Source of the DNA: Prunus persica
Taxonomy: Eukaryota; Streptophyta; Magnoliopsida; Rosales; Rosaceae
NCBI RefSeq assembly: GCF_000346465.2
Contig: NC_034011.1
Span: forward strand, 12,479,634-12,543,633
Length of the DNA stretch: 64,000 nucleotides
Direction: 5' to 3'
The number at the start of each line of letters is the position of its first letter. Positions within the stretch are counted from its first letter, which is position 1. Of the stretch, positions 49,152 through 61,296 are shown piece after piece. The notes beneath the pieces were generated by a model. It had not been told where the DNA came from and made no database searches. It was given only the letters and a program-made list of their open reading frames with translations. The translations under genes and the position numbers were made by a program.

Positions 49152-51488
49152 TTTATATCTGTGTATTTCTATCAGCTGTTCTAAGGACAATATTTGTATG
49201 TTGTATGCCCTGTTGTCACGCTTGGAAACCAAATCTGTCAACTGGCTAGATGGAAGATAATGTGGTCAATGGGTTAACACATTTGTTTAATAGTAAATTT
49301 AGCTGCTATTTAGATTATAAGGCCAACTATATATCTTATATTTCTCTATTCTCTTGATATAATTTTTTCCGTAGTTGTGCTTTCTGTAATGTATAATTGG
49401 GGTAATGTTGCTGCTATATTTAGCTTCTCTCAGGGAATTTCGTAGGCTCTTTTCATTAATAGATTTAGAGACTGCCTTTTTATTCTTGTTGGGGTTTTGA
49501 ATAATTTTCATTTTTATTATTGGTTAGCTTTCATGGATATTAATGTATAACATCACCATATTTGTGTTGAAAATCTCAGTTATCGTTCAACAGTGTGCAT
49601 TTTAATTTCATGTACTAATCTCAGTTCTTCATCACATCGATAAGGAAGCACATTGAACCAGACTTTCATCGTGCTCTTACCCTTTAGTGAGTTTTCATTA
49701 TGATACAGCATATCAAATCATTTAACTCAACTTACGTACTTTTAAGTTGATTTGCCAATTGCAATGTTGTTTTTCCTTTGTAGCTCATGGCTTTTACTGC
49801 TGCCTGTAACAAAACTTTGAAATTAAATTGGTTGGAGATTCTATAATCCATCTATTGGTTATTTCTTTTGATAATATAGAATTAAAGAAAGTAAATTCTT
49901 TTCCTTCCTACATAATCACAATGCTCATCGATCGTTGTTGAATACATGTTGTGTTGTATTGACGCATCCATTGGTATTATATGTGACAACTAGCAAACAT
50001 GCATCTGCAAGTCTAGACCTTTATCACTAGACTAAGCCACGTTGACACGTCAGAAAAGATATTAATTGGTACAATTGTTGCCTTTTTCCTAATGGCTTAA
50101 GCTTAAAATCCATTAATTAATGTATTGTAATTCCTATTACCTAAAAGACATAATTATGTATTTCTGAAGGAAAAAGAAAAATAGAGCATGAATAGAGCTA
50201 GCGTCCTAATTTCTCAAAATAAACCAAAGTTGAGAGAAGATATATATCCAATTTGGATGGAATTATTAAAGGATGGGTCAAGGTCACGGCTAGGTTTGGA
50301 TTGTTTTAGGGTGTGACAATTGGGGACCTCTTTGAAAACGACCAATTGAAAGAGAAGGCCAGAATCTTATTTCCAACATATAATATCACCAGCAATTATT
50401 GCTATTTTGAGGACCCATTGGAACATGTATGTCCACGTCTACTAGGACCATCAATCAACACGTCTATGTCCTTTTTAGTACTACTAACAAGCTTGTCAAT
50501 TTTCAAAAAACAAAACCAACCCTAGTTATTGGTTATAATGAATCTTGAACCACATGGACCTAAACTGAAAGACCAGCCGTTCAATTTACCAATTGCTATT
50601 AGAATTTTTATTTTTATTTTTGATAAAAAATGCTATTATATTTTAGCTTATACATATATGTCACATATTGGCTTTTAAGCCCTTTTGTGGTTGAAAAAAT
50701 CTCAGCGTTCTCTTCTTGCATTGCATGTGACATTGTCATTGAAAATGAATGTACGTACTTATCGACACAGACATACCATCTTGAAGAATATCTTACATGT
50801 CTAGCCAACAATTTCCCCAAATTATAGCCGTCGATGGGCCATAGGGTTCATCAATAAAACTCTGACAGTCCAACATAAGTACCAACAATACCTATGTACA
50901 ATGGTGGATTTAGAAGTTTTTTAGCGGAGGTGCAATATTGACTAAGTATGAAAAATTGTTTTTCTGAAAATTATTTTCTCAAGATAATTTTTGGCGGCTT
51001 TTATTCCTTACACATCAAATAAGAAAATTTGATTATAGGATTTTAGTATGAAGTATATATTGACTTAATGAGCCATCATTTTTAGCCTAAATCGTATTTT
51101 GCACTAGAACTTATTTTTCATATTTTGATTTTGTGGGAATTTGATTTTCTAGTATTTTTATTTGAATCCAAATGGGGAATGCTTCCTTATTTACATTGTA
51201 AACTTAAGTAAATGGAGTAATGCAAAAATAAATTAAAGTAAAAGGACAAAGTTTTTCCTTATTTACTTAAATGTTGAAAATGGAAATAAGGTAATCTGTA
51301 CACCAATTGAGAAAATGGGCAATTTAAAGCACCTACAATAGTTTTTCCGGGCGAAAAAAGGTACAGTTGTACCTTCTTGCGCCTTAATAGGTCCTCCTCT
51401 GCCCATGCATAAGAATCATCTTTTCTGAAATCCCCTCATGTAGTTTATGCATTTTCCAAATTTTGTCAGTGAGAGTGAGGGAGGCAGC
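49152..51488. other. Non-coding region, nothing recognised
   Basis: AT-rich, with only frames up to about 70 codons and no domain that I recognise. At about 50900-50940 there is GGTGGATTTAGAAG...GGAGGTGCAA, a motif reminiscent of ends of some DNA transposons, but no partner end was found. Confidence 0.55.
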
Positions 51489-52222
51489 TGTTTAGACCCA
51501 GTTTTTACATCCATTCCGCCTAAGAGAAAAATGGGCTCTCAGAAGGAAAGGTGGAGGGAGGCCCAAGCCCACGCACTAAACTGGTCACTGATTGGAAAAG
51601 CGACCGAAGGAAGATCATCTCACCAAACAATGGAGTGGCGTTCTTTGGTCATGGTCGAGGTTTATCTTTTCAACCGTCCATTTTGGCCAATCACAGACAA
51701 TAACGTGCAGAGAAAGTCACAACATTGATTGGACATTTGCCAGAGTCACAATCGAAAATCTAGTTTGGCCAAATAAAAACTTAGCCTATAAATAGAGGAC
51801 TCCCAACAATGTTTCAAGGGTCTAGTCCCCAATAAAAAATCCTCATCGATCAAAAACCCTTTATCTTTTATCATGTATCTTTAAATTCTTTCTTAGGAGT
51901 AGGAGTAACTATCGATAACCATCGCAAAAAATCCCAAAAATCATTTTGGGATTCCTGGGCAGTTCCCACTTCATTCCATCCGTTTTTATGTCGACAAGAA
52001 AGTTCTTTTAATGCTCGCATTTCTTAAGTGTGTTGTTAAGCACCATCCAATCCACCTAGATATCTTAGGATACCCGCATTTCCCAAGCTATCTGAACCCA
52101 CTAAGCTACCAAGCTCAGTGCCGTCATCGCTGAGCTATTGACTTTGGCTACCCATCCATACCAATTGTCGTCACCACTCCAACATCATTGTAGTTCACGC
52201 CGTGAACCGGACAGCCGAGAAT
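51489..52222 (+). mobile_element. LTR-like segment with TATA box
   Basis: Starts TGTTTAGACCC. It has CCTATAAATAGAGGAC at about 51784-51799 followed by AATAAAAAATCC at about 51832, a promoter plus polyadenylation layout of an LTR. Its right end is interrupted by the DNA-transposon candidate at 52223, and no 5-bp duplication or internal region was found. Two overlapping frames of 67-93 codons here match nothing I know. Confidence 0.35.
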
Positions 52223-52985
52223 AGTGTCAGCCCTAACTTTTGAGTGGCTCTAGGTGATAAACTAAATGAGGCCCTTTCCCTTAGTATACAATTGCGAAAA
52301 AAATAATAAATAAAATAATTTTACGTAGAGCGTAAAGTGCGTGAATAATGATTTTACGATAAACAATTATAGAGCATAATCCTACCTGAACTAAATCTCT
52401 TAACGGCAAAGTCATTGTCTGTGTATAATCTGGAAATTGAAAAAATAGTTTGATGGATAGGAACAAATATATAAAATAAAATAAAAATTATAAATCTGAT
52501 TACCTTTTTAATTTCTCATGTTCCTCCCTTCTTGGTCACCATCAATCTCAAAGACAATTGCTAGCTTTTTAGTGTGAGATTGATTCTTAGGGTCACAATA
52601 TGATATGAGAAAAAAAGGATCAGAGAAACTAAAAATAATGGATGGATTGAAGAGAGATGGGGAAAACCGAGAAAAATATGGTGGTGGATTATTAAGAGAT
52701 GGGCGGATTAAATAGAGTTCTTCCATGGAGAAACTAACAAGGAGAGGAATCACCTTCTGGGAAGAGGAATCACCTTCCTCAAGCATGTGTTGTTTCTGTT
52801 TTTGTTTGGGGACGAAGAAACCTTTTGGAAAGAGGAAACGAAGAATCCTAATCGGGTATTGTTTCTATTTTTTTTTTTATAAATAAATTGGACAATAGTA
52901 TATATATAATATATAACAAATTTGGGGCAACTTAATTGGAGGCCCATGGCCAAGGCCCCTCTCGCCCACACCCAAGGCCGGCTCT
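52223..52985. mobile_element. Candidate non-autonomous DNA transposon, 763 bp, 10-bp duplication
   Basis: Flanked by identical AGCCGAGAAT (52213-52222 and 52986-52995). The ends are imperfect inverted repeats: left AGTGTCAGCCCTAAC, right read inward AGAGCCGGCCTTGGG, both of the AGxGCCGGCCCT style seen in some plant hAT/Mutator-like elements. The interior is AT-rich and non-coding. The direct repeat could be an 8-10 bp target duplication; superfamily is uncertain. Confidence 0.55.
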
Positions 52986-52995
52986 AGCCGAGAAT

Positions 52996-54443
52996 TGTTC
53001 CCCTCTCGGCCACAATCATTTGCAAAAAAGTTAGACAACACACAACATCCACCGATCCATCTATTCATCCACAAACCAATTGAATGGTCATCCGTGCTGA
53101 CACTGTTAGAAATATACTCTAAAGCCAAACATGTGATGTTGCTTTCTCGATATTTCACCATCACTAATGGACAAGATCGTTGTTTTCAACCATGATATTT
53201 GGTCTATTATCATAACAGTAAAACAGCAAGATGAGAGCTATACAATGAGATTGGATATAAGGAGACCTCTCACACTTGCACACCATTTCCTAAACGTTCC
53301 AGGTCATACGTTATCAATTAGGCGTTGATCATCCCCAAGACTGGTTGTTTAGGCCAAAACTTTGTACGCCAGCCCATTCTTGTCGAGAGGGCCATGAACA
53401 AAGCATTTGGGCTTTGTCTGCAGGAGTTAGAAGCAAAAAACCAAGATACTAAAAAGCCCAAACCTTTGTAGTAGATTACAAATATAGCCATGATCTAAAG
53501 AATAAAATACCATTATTTGGGAAATAAAAAATTGTGTAAAACCAGCTTCTGAGAAATTTTCACCACCTGGTCTCTATCCCAAAAAGGCAAAATAGCATAT
53601 CTTTTTCTCAGGAAAGCCCCCACGTGATTTAAACTTTGAAAAGTCAAAATTTTCAGAGGAGTTGATAGGGAGTTAATGAAGGCAGGTCTGTCAGAAGGAC
53701 TTCTCCATTTTTGCAGCCGAAGAAAGAAGATCAAATTCCCTTATTATATATAGAGAAACTCTGCACCAAAGCAGGTGACCTTTCCAAGAGATAAGCAGAC
53801 TATGTTTTCAAGAGATAGGTAGGGATCAAGGAAGTTGTTCAATAGGAAAAGCAAATTGACCATCATGGCAGATTGTGTTTTTCTCTTTACAAGGAACAAA
53901 CAGAGAACAAAGAGAGTTTATTTTTCTTTCTGAAAAAGCAAGGAAAAGACCTCCATGAAAGCTGATTGTTGATGGCTCTTCTCTGCCAAAATAATAGCTT
54001 CCTTCTTTTATGACATTGAAAAAAGAAAAGATCTTTTTAAAGATTTGCCGGCCATTTTTAAAGATTAAAAATCCCCACTCCAACATTTCCTATAAATATG
54101 AGAGGAGGTGAACAGATCAAAGGACAACCAAAAAATCAATCAAGACAAAAACTCTCAAAGTCATATTGACAAAAATCAAAAAGATCAATTGATCTCAAGA
54201 AACCTTCAGACACTGAAGCAACCAAAAAGCTCTTTGATCCACAAGAAACAAATCAGCTAGAAATTCAAATCTCTAGTTTCAGTTCAGTTCAAAGAAACTA
54301 TTTTACTAATCGAGACTTCTCTCGTTACAAATTTGGTTCAGCACAAAGCCAAATCAAGCAGAGTCTGGGTTCTTACAAATATGAAAACCTCAACAAATTT
54401 ACAAAAAGCCTTGGTCAAGCAGAATAGGCACCATAGTGTAGCT
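52996..54443. other. Non-coding; possible host LTR element around a later solo LTR
   Basis: No coding gene recognised. Near 54091 there is CCTATAAATATGAGAGG, a good TATA context, followed by A-rich, CAA-rich leader-like sequence up to the solo LTR at 54444. This resembles the promoter and leader of a retroelement interrupted by that insertion, but I cannot name it. TAGCT at 54439-54443 is the left target duplication. Confidence 0.45.
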
Positions 54444-55781
54444 TGATAGCTCATATATTTATACATTTATACCATCCATTTCTAGTCTATTTGTGATATT
54501 TTTGAGTTAAACTTGTGGCGTTTTATCCTATTTTGTGTTAGTATGTAGTTGCATCTACTTTAGGATCAAGTTGAAGGCAAAAGAAATGAAAACATGCCAT
54601 TTTTGGAGTTGGCCCTTATTCAAACGTAGAAACAAGTTTTGTGACCTGTTTTGAAGTCCAAATAAAGAATCCAAGGCAAACCTGGCTTGTTTGAAGACTA
54701 AGAGCAGAATGGGAAAGCAATGAGGATCTCTAGCCTGATTTGGAGGTGCCAAATAAGGCAAAAATGTGCAAAATAAAGGCTAATTTGTTAGGATCTCTTT
54801 GGAATATCTTGTAGCCTCTTTTACCCCATAAAAACTTGTCTTTTAGCCACTTTTACAGACCCTACTTATTCTGGACGAATTTCACAACCCTAGACCCTTT
54901 TTGGTTATTCTCTCATTTCATCCACACTTAACCCTAGCTGTTCCATATATTTCCACCATCTGGACTCATCGCAGGAGGTTGTGCTTGGAGAAGTTCAACA
55001 TCAGAATTGGTTCAAGCGTTTTCTCTCTTGAATTTGTTTTCACTCATGTTGTTTATTTTCCTTTTAATCTCTGTGAACATGATGTGTAACTAAATTCATA
55101 GCTAGGGATTTCGATGTAGCCTTGCAACATTGATCCATGTTTCTAAGTTAAAGTATTCAGTTCATCAATCTGATTCTTGTTTCATTCACTGAATCTATTG
55201 TAAATTTGTTTGTCAATTTTAATGTTTGATCACCATTAGGGTTGCCTATAGATACATCATGCTTAATCTTGGTAGACATGTGAATGAATGAAGAGAATGC
55301 TATGCAAACATCCTGCCATATATTTTCTTTGGTTCTTTAACGTTTTCTTGCATGCTAATGACTCTTAACATGGAACCAAAGTTGAACATCCCAATTAGGT
55401 TGTAGATTAGGAGAATTTGATCAAAACCACACATCATATGGCTGATCATATATATGTAAAACGAACCCTGAAAATATGTTGGTAGTTTAATATGGTTTAA
55501 CTTTATAAACATGTAATTGGTTTTGCAATGGTGAATTCGAAACCCCTGGTCTCATCCCTATTCTTTCTATCTTAATATATCATTCACTGCTACATTCTTC
55601 TTGCATTTTAAGTTATTTTTCATTTACAACACAAAAACTACTTTCAATTTGTCACTTTCATTTTCAGTTAGGGTTTTTTCGAAACTAGTAATTTATAGAG
55701 GTCCAATCGGTCCCTGTGGTTCAACACCCTTACTTGTACCACTATACTAAGCATATATTGGCACTTGGAAGGAACACAACA
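54444..55781 (+). mobile_element. Solo LTR, TGATAACTC family, ~1338 bp, TSD TAGCT
   Basis: Starts TGATAGCTCATATATTT, ends ACAACA, with perfect TAGCT on both sides (54439-54443 and 55782-55786). It is collinear along its length with the LTR at 13626-14971 but more diverged, with small deletions (for example near 55250). It shows that the family is not confined to the satellite. Confidence 0.93.
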
Positions 55782-56292
55782 TAGCTCCAGCTCAGTGACT
55801 ATCAATCCAGCCACTTCTGTCCTCTTCAGACTAAAGAGGCCCCAATTCTGCCCATTCAACAAGCCTTCCATGGCTCGAAATAAATTGAAGCTCTACCAAA
55901 CTCAAACATTGGTTTCAATTTCCAGCTAAAACTCATTAGTTGAAGGTGTTGATGATTCAATCCAGCATAGACACAGCCAATCCAGCCCAGTTCAGAGGCA
56001 GCTACCCAAGCAGAAATCGAAGTCCAACATTCTGTTGCCTTCTCTGCAGTTGTGGTTTCGCTTTTTGAGTCCTATAATAGGCAGTTCTGCCTAAACAGTT
56101 TGTCTTCTTTTTGTTTATTCTGGCTAGAACTACCAATTTTGTATTGTGAAAAATTGTGAAGTCCTCACTAGTCTGAGGCAAGAAAAAAACTTACTTGGGA
56201 GATATTCCTTACCCAAATTCACAATTGCTTGTTTAAGAATCAGTAACTTGGGAGCAAGTTATCTATTTTTTAAAAGTCTGCTAGGGTTTTAA
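55782..56292. other. Non-coding continuation of the interrupted host repeat
   Basis: About 0.5 kb with no coding region. It contains TATAATAGGCAG and a T-rich stretch and ends in TTTAA (56288-56292), the left target duplication of the next solo LTR. The same sequence type appears to resume after 58164. Confidence 0.45.
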
Positions 56293-58164
56293 TGACAGGA
56301 CCCGATCCCAATTCCGCTTTGGAATTCGAGCTGGATCCTGTGCGTATCCGACACCTGGCGAATGTCGGGCACAAATGACCTTTTTACCCTTCCTGTTACA
56401 AATACGATTAAAACTTTCCTTAGACTCCTGCCGAAAATTCGGCAGAGTCTCCCCTGTAATTCGTCCCATCCCAAAAAATTTCACCTGTTAAACAAACAGA
56501 TAAACTTCACACCAACCGCCAGAATAAAGCAAATAAACATGTCTCAACTCTGGTTCTCAGTTCCAACCAAATATCAGAGCAAAAACTAAATATTTACAAA
56601 ACTTCAAGAACTTTACAACAAAATCCTACGTTTGGTGGGTGGTGCAGAAGCTAGGAGTGGCCCGTGGTGGATTCCTTCGCACTTCTACGGCCTGGGGGCG
56701 AAAAACAAGTTGAAAGTGTGAGTGGACAAAAATAATGTTCTTAAAACAAGTTATAACATAGTAACCCCCATTGTAAACAGGTATGTAAATCTATGGTTCG
56801 ACTATATTTAATACAAGGTATTCAAATAAACATGTATAAATATATATATATATATATTCGTATAACTGAACAAATATATGGGGATATAAGACATGCACGA
56901 ATATTGAGATAACTGGTATAAAATGACTGAAAGCAATCGCTGCATAAAAGTACTCAAATTCCTTTAAAACTACCACCTAAGTGTACCCCTGTAAAATCCG
57001 TCAAATTCCCTGGCAGGTTTCGGCGACACAGTCTATCCGAGCCGCAAACTGGCAGGATTCAGGGGACTATAGTCAGCCTGATCCGCTGGCAGGTCTCGAT
57101 GACACAAAGTTAGCTGAGCCGCAAATCCTGGCAGGTCTCGGGACACCAAGTCTGCCGAGCCGCAAATCCTGGCACTCACGGTCCGAGCGTCCCTGAAACT
57201 CGTGAGGCAATGTCAAGTGCACTGACAGAACTGTAAATAGACTGGATATCCGTAGACATCGGTCCATGTGAGGGTAATCACCAAAAACGGGTACATGGTG
57301 GTTTTAAAATAAATTACTTTAGGAAAGTCTGATAAATAACTGTAATATAAAATTATGCTACTATCTTATCTGATACAAGCCTCAAACTCTGTTTCTATAA
57401 CTTTTTAGCATGTACAAGTAAGCAGCATAGAATGATGAAATATTACTGCACTAATCATGCTCGGAAACATTTAATAAAACTTATTCAAGATCAAATAAGA
57501 AATTTAATTATAAACAAATCGTTTAGAAAAGAAAAGTCCACTCACTGCTGGTCCGAGCTAACTGGACCTTTTGAAGGTCCCTCATGTGGCTCAGTCTGGC
57601 CTCTGGTGCCTTACTCGAACGATTTGGTTGAGAATTGATGGAGAACGAGAGGAGAGAAGTTCGGGTGAAAACAGGTCAGAAATCACGATTTTCCGGCCAG
57701 TTCCGAGCGGCCCAAGGGCGGCGACGGGTAGGGGAAGGACGGCGGGGCCGAGGTGGTTCCGATGGTACCCACACCGAAGATCGAGCCGGCCTGTGGTGGC
57801 GGCGAGACGGGCTGGAAGGGAGGAAGGGGCGAGGCTGGTCGCGCGGGAGGAGAGAGAGAGAGGAGAAAGAAAGCTGAGGGGAAGAGAGAAAGAGAAGAGA
57901 TAAAAATCTGACTTTTTCCAAATTACCATTTTGCCATTCGCGGTATTTTGAACGTATTTTCTTCGTTACAACTTCGATTCGAGTCTACTCCGTGTCTACG
58001 GACTCGTTTCGCCGTGCTCTACGCAACGTCGTAAGTGAAATTGCCAAATTCCTTCTCAGTCAAAAAGTCAACTTTTTTCCTATTAAATAATGCGAGGGCA
58101 AAATCGTCTTTTTGATAGAATAAATTAATACTAATTTTAGGATATTTTGTTTTGGGTTATTACA
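56293..58164 (-). mobile_element. Solo LTR, reverse orientation, ~1872 bp, TSD TTTAA
   Basis: On the minus strand it starts TGTAATAACCCAAAAC (58164 downward) and ends GGTCCTGTCA (56293). Perfect TTTAA lies on both sides (56288-56292 and 58165-58169). The TGTAATAACCC start is typical of a chromovirus-type (Tekay/Del-like) gypsy LTR; the lineage is inferred. The GC-rich part around 57600-57900 has long open frames on both strands that are composition artefacts. It contains the short tandem repeat at 57010. Confidence 0.92.
57010..57180 (+). repeat. Short tandem repeat, ~37-42 bp units, inside the solo LTR
   Basis: CTGGCAGG-type starts occur at 57010, 57049, 57086, 57128 and (partial) 57169. 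Units carry TCTCGGxGACAC and CCGAGCCGCAAATC. It lies in the middle of the LTR and is non-coding. Confidence 0.85.
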
Positions 58165-58593
58165 TTTAAACTGCTAGCAGTGGCACGCTCGCGCACAAAA
58201 GAAAGTTGACTTGTTGACCACTAATGGTTGTCAAGCCAATGGGGAACTTTACCCTACCATCACAGGATTAAAATCAAAACGGTTGAACTTTGGTACACAT
58301 GACAAGTCTCAAGTTATTGAGTGTAGAGACACTAAGATAAGTATGTGGGTTCTTATAGGGACAAGTACACTGAACGTGATCAAACTAGAGTTCTAGCGTA
58401 GAAGTCTTAACCACATATCAAACTAGAACTCATAAGTTGCAACAGTGCAAACTAGTCCTTAGATTTAAGACATCACAGTTGTCTTGTTAACTAGTCATTT
58501 GTCTTTCATATCACTATACAACCATCGAAAGAAAAATTACTTAAAGGTGATTTTCAGAATTCTCGACAAGCTCACAGAGGTAAGTGAATGTAC
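58165..58593. other. Non-coding, retroelement-like flank
   Basis: Begins TTTAAACTGCTAGCAGTGGCACG, with the TTTAA duplication first. It contains a 61-codon frame with no recognised domain. Probably the continuation of the repeat left of 56293. Confidence 0.4.
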
Positions 58594-59860
58594 TGATAAG
58601 CTCATAATTATATATCATTTGAATTCTTAGTTTTTATGCATAGTTTCTCTTATTTATTAGTTATTTATCTTGTTTTCTTATTTTTTAGATAAATTTAAAC
58701 CAAGGAATTAATTTGAAGATTTTTAAGGCAATCATCGCTGCATTATGCACATTTTCTCATAAACTGCCTGTGCAAATCAACAGACTTTAGGGAATAGTCC
58801 GAATGAGCCTTATATGGTTGCGAACCCCTGGATGTCTAGTTTCTATAGAATTTTACGATTGGTGGTTCTAAAGTCTAAAGAGGAAGATATCGTGTTTTGA
58901 GTGACTGCTGTTCAGAGCTAGAATTTCTGCGCAGAAATTGGATTAATTACTAGGGTTATCTATTTTATCTAAGTAATTAATTGTGTCTTAATTTGTATTC
59001 CAAGATGAAGAATAGGCCTATTAGAATATTCTAGAAGAGCCCAATGGGATGGGTGTGTCTTGATCTGAATTAGAAAGTTGAATAAGTCAATCTCTTTCTC
59101 AAATAACTTAGTTGTCAAGAAAAATGGAAAAGGAAACAAATCATATTTGAAGAGGGATTTATACTTGAAAACCTTGGATTTTTTGAGAGCCTATAAATAT
59201 TTCTCTTTTATGTGCTATAAGACACATTGACAAGCTTACACAATATTCACCAATACTTGGAGTGAAATTGCGGAGGAATGGCTGGTCACTTTTCCGTCTT
59301 TAGTCAAAGGGTGTAATCTTATTTTTCTATGCTTATTTGTTGTAATCCGATGACTATGTCTAGCTAGGCCTCTTGGCCAAGGCTAGGAGGATGCCTTAGT
59401 TTAATTATTTGTGTTATTGAATGTTGAGTTTTTAATCTAATGAGTTGTGTTGATAAATTTATAATCTTTACTTAAGTTTATTATAAGTGTGGAACTCTTT
59501 TGACTGGCCATCTTTAGGGGTTTGCATCTAGGTGATAAGATGGATACTTGTAGATCTAATATGTTGCATGTTTCAAAGTTTCTTGGGATTATAAATTGTG
59601 AAGAACTTGATGCTTTAATAAAGATTAAACTTCTGTTTGAGCAAAATTCCGCATGGGGAATATTCTCAAGTTGATTCCTCGACCTTTGATCTTCCTTCTC
59701 GTCCTTCCTCGATCCTTGCAAAATAAATAAGAGTAAATAGACCACACCCAAGGGGTGTTGGCCAAAAGCCCTCTAATGCTGAAACTAGTTCAATTGGATC
59801 TTGACAAAGATAGGACAATAGCTAAAATGGATGGAGGGGAGAGCCAGGTGGCCTTAGCCG
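58594..59860 (+). mobile_element. Possible LTR starting TGATAAGCTC
   Basis: TGATAAGCTCATAATTATAT resembles the start of several plant gypsy LTRs and is followed by AT-rich, non-coding sequence of LTR-like composition. TATAAATATTTC (about 59192) is a TATA candidate. The right end and target duplication were not found before the gap-edge sequence. Confidence 0.3.
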
Positions 59861-59877
59861 TGTGCAGTGGCACTTAA

Positions 59878-60039
59878 TCGTGAGAGAGAGAGAGAGAGAA
59901 AGTGATGGAAAACGAGGGGGGGGGGGGGGGGGGGGGAAAAAAAAAAAAAAGGTTTTTTTTTTTTTTTTTTTGGGTTTAAAAAAATTCCCCCAAAATTTTT
60001 GTTAAGCTTTTTTTTTGGCCCCCTTTGGGGGGGGGGGCC
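59878..60039. other. Low-complexity, probably erroneous gap-edge sequence
   Basis: A GA microsatellite is followed by runs of G, A and T of about 10-20 each and then stretches where nearly every base is repeated several times (for example near 59990-60039), directly abutting the N gap. This looks like homopolymer-inflated, low-quality assembly sequence rather than genome. Confidence 0.75.
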
Positions 60040-60139
60040 NNNNNNNNNNNNNNNNNNNNNNNNNNNNNNNNNNNNNNNNNNNNNNNNNNNNNNNNNNNNN
60101 NNNNNNNNNNNNNNNNNNNNNNNNNNNNNNNNNNNNNNN
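60040..60139. other. Assembly gap (100 N)
   Basis: Exactly 100 N; size unknown. Confidence 1.
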
Positions 60140-60176
60140 GACTGGATATTTTCAATTAAAATGGACATGGATCCTA

Positions 60177-61293
60177 GCCATTGTTTGGTGAGCTTAAATT
60201 AGTCTTGGATTGGATATGGGCATGGGATCCATGTCCCAAATAACTATGGCTCCAGAACCCAAGCCCATATTTGGGTTTAGAATCTGAGTCTTTTCCAGAG
60301 ACACGCCTCTTCTCCCGGCCAGCACGCCTCCTCTCATCAATTTCATCTCTTTTTTCTCTTCCCCTCTCTCTTCTCTCTTCCTCTCTTTCTGTCTTTGTGA
60401 TTTTCTCCTCTCTCTTTTTTTTTTTTTTTTTCTAGAGCCCCCTTTCTTCTTCTGTTCTTCTATTCATCTTCTTCTATGATGTTATCTACATTTCAAGCAA
60501 TCTTCTTCTGTTCTTGGAAATAGGAACAAGAAAAATGGAAGGAAAAGGGTGGGTTTGATGCAAAGACCATTGGTTGTAATAGGGTGGGTTTGATGCAAAG
60601 ACCATTGATGCAAATCTTCTCACTTCAATCTCTTCAATGCTATCTCATATTTCTTTTTTTCCTGCTTATGTTCATTTCTGGTCCAAGATGCAAAGACCAT
60701 TGGCTGTAATAGGGGAATCCCAGATTTTCTCCATCTCCTTTTGGCTGCAATTTTTTTATTTTTTTTACTGTTGTTGTTAATAGTGGTTAATGGGTTGATC
60801 GAATTGATCTCAATTATTCTGAGTAAGTTAGATATGTTGATTTAATTTTGTTGGATTTTGTTGCTTGTTCGATTGTAGGTTCCAATCTTTTTTTTATTTT
60901 TTGAGACAAGCTCAATCTCTTTATATATATCGATATATATCTATATATATATATTTACATATATATTTTTTATTGAAGTCCCAATCTCTTTGAATGTGAT
61001 GGTTCTATAACAATTTTTTATATAAATATTGGTTCTGTAATTTGATACATTTTAATTATTTATTTATGATATTAAATAATCAAATGAATAGTAAATTCTT
61101 TTCGAATTTTTTTAAAAAAAAATGAAGTCCAATGTTGTCCAGTGTGGCCTTGTACCAAACAATGGGTTGGACTTAACTCCAGTCCAGTCTAGTGCTCTAC
61201 CAAACAACTTAATAGGATTGAAGTCTAGCCCAGTTCAGTCCAATACTTCAAGCCTAATCCTAACCAGTCTAGTCTAACCCACCAAACAGGGCC
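60177..61293. mobile_element. Candidate PIF/Harbinger-like non-autonomous element, ~1.1 kb
   Basis: The left end GCCATTGTTTGGTGAGC and the right end read inward GGCCCTGTTTGGTGGG are similar inverted termini, and similarity continues inward (AGTCTTGGATTGG against ACTGGTTAGGATTAGG). GGCCCTGTTTGGT termini with a 3-bp TTA/TAA target are known for Harbinger-type MITEs. Here the flanks are CTA (60174-60176) and TTA (61294-61296), one mismatch. The interior is CT- and T-rich with a TA microsatellite near 60920-60970 and a short repeat of TGATGCAAAGACCATTG at 60558 and 60591. No transposase. Confidence 0.45.
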
Positions 61294-61296
61294 TTA

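Noticed and set aside
53513..54086. Reverse-strand frames of 73-86 codons as host genes
   Set aside because: Phe/Ser/Lys-rich, AT-biased, no domain, no splice or start support; probably part of a decayed retroelement leader.
56365..56440. Small inverted repeat around GCCGAAAATTCGGC (near 56431) as a regulatory hairpin
   Set aside because: It is a short dyad inside the solo LTR with no conserved partner in view; common by chance in this composition.
57571..57929. Overlapping frames of 80-112 codons in the reverse solo LTR
   Set aside because: GC-rich, GA-rich LTR sequence; both strands open, no domain, inside a defined solo LTR.
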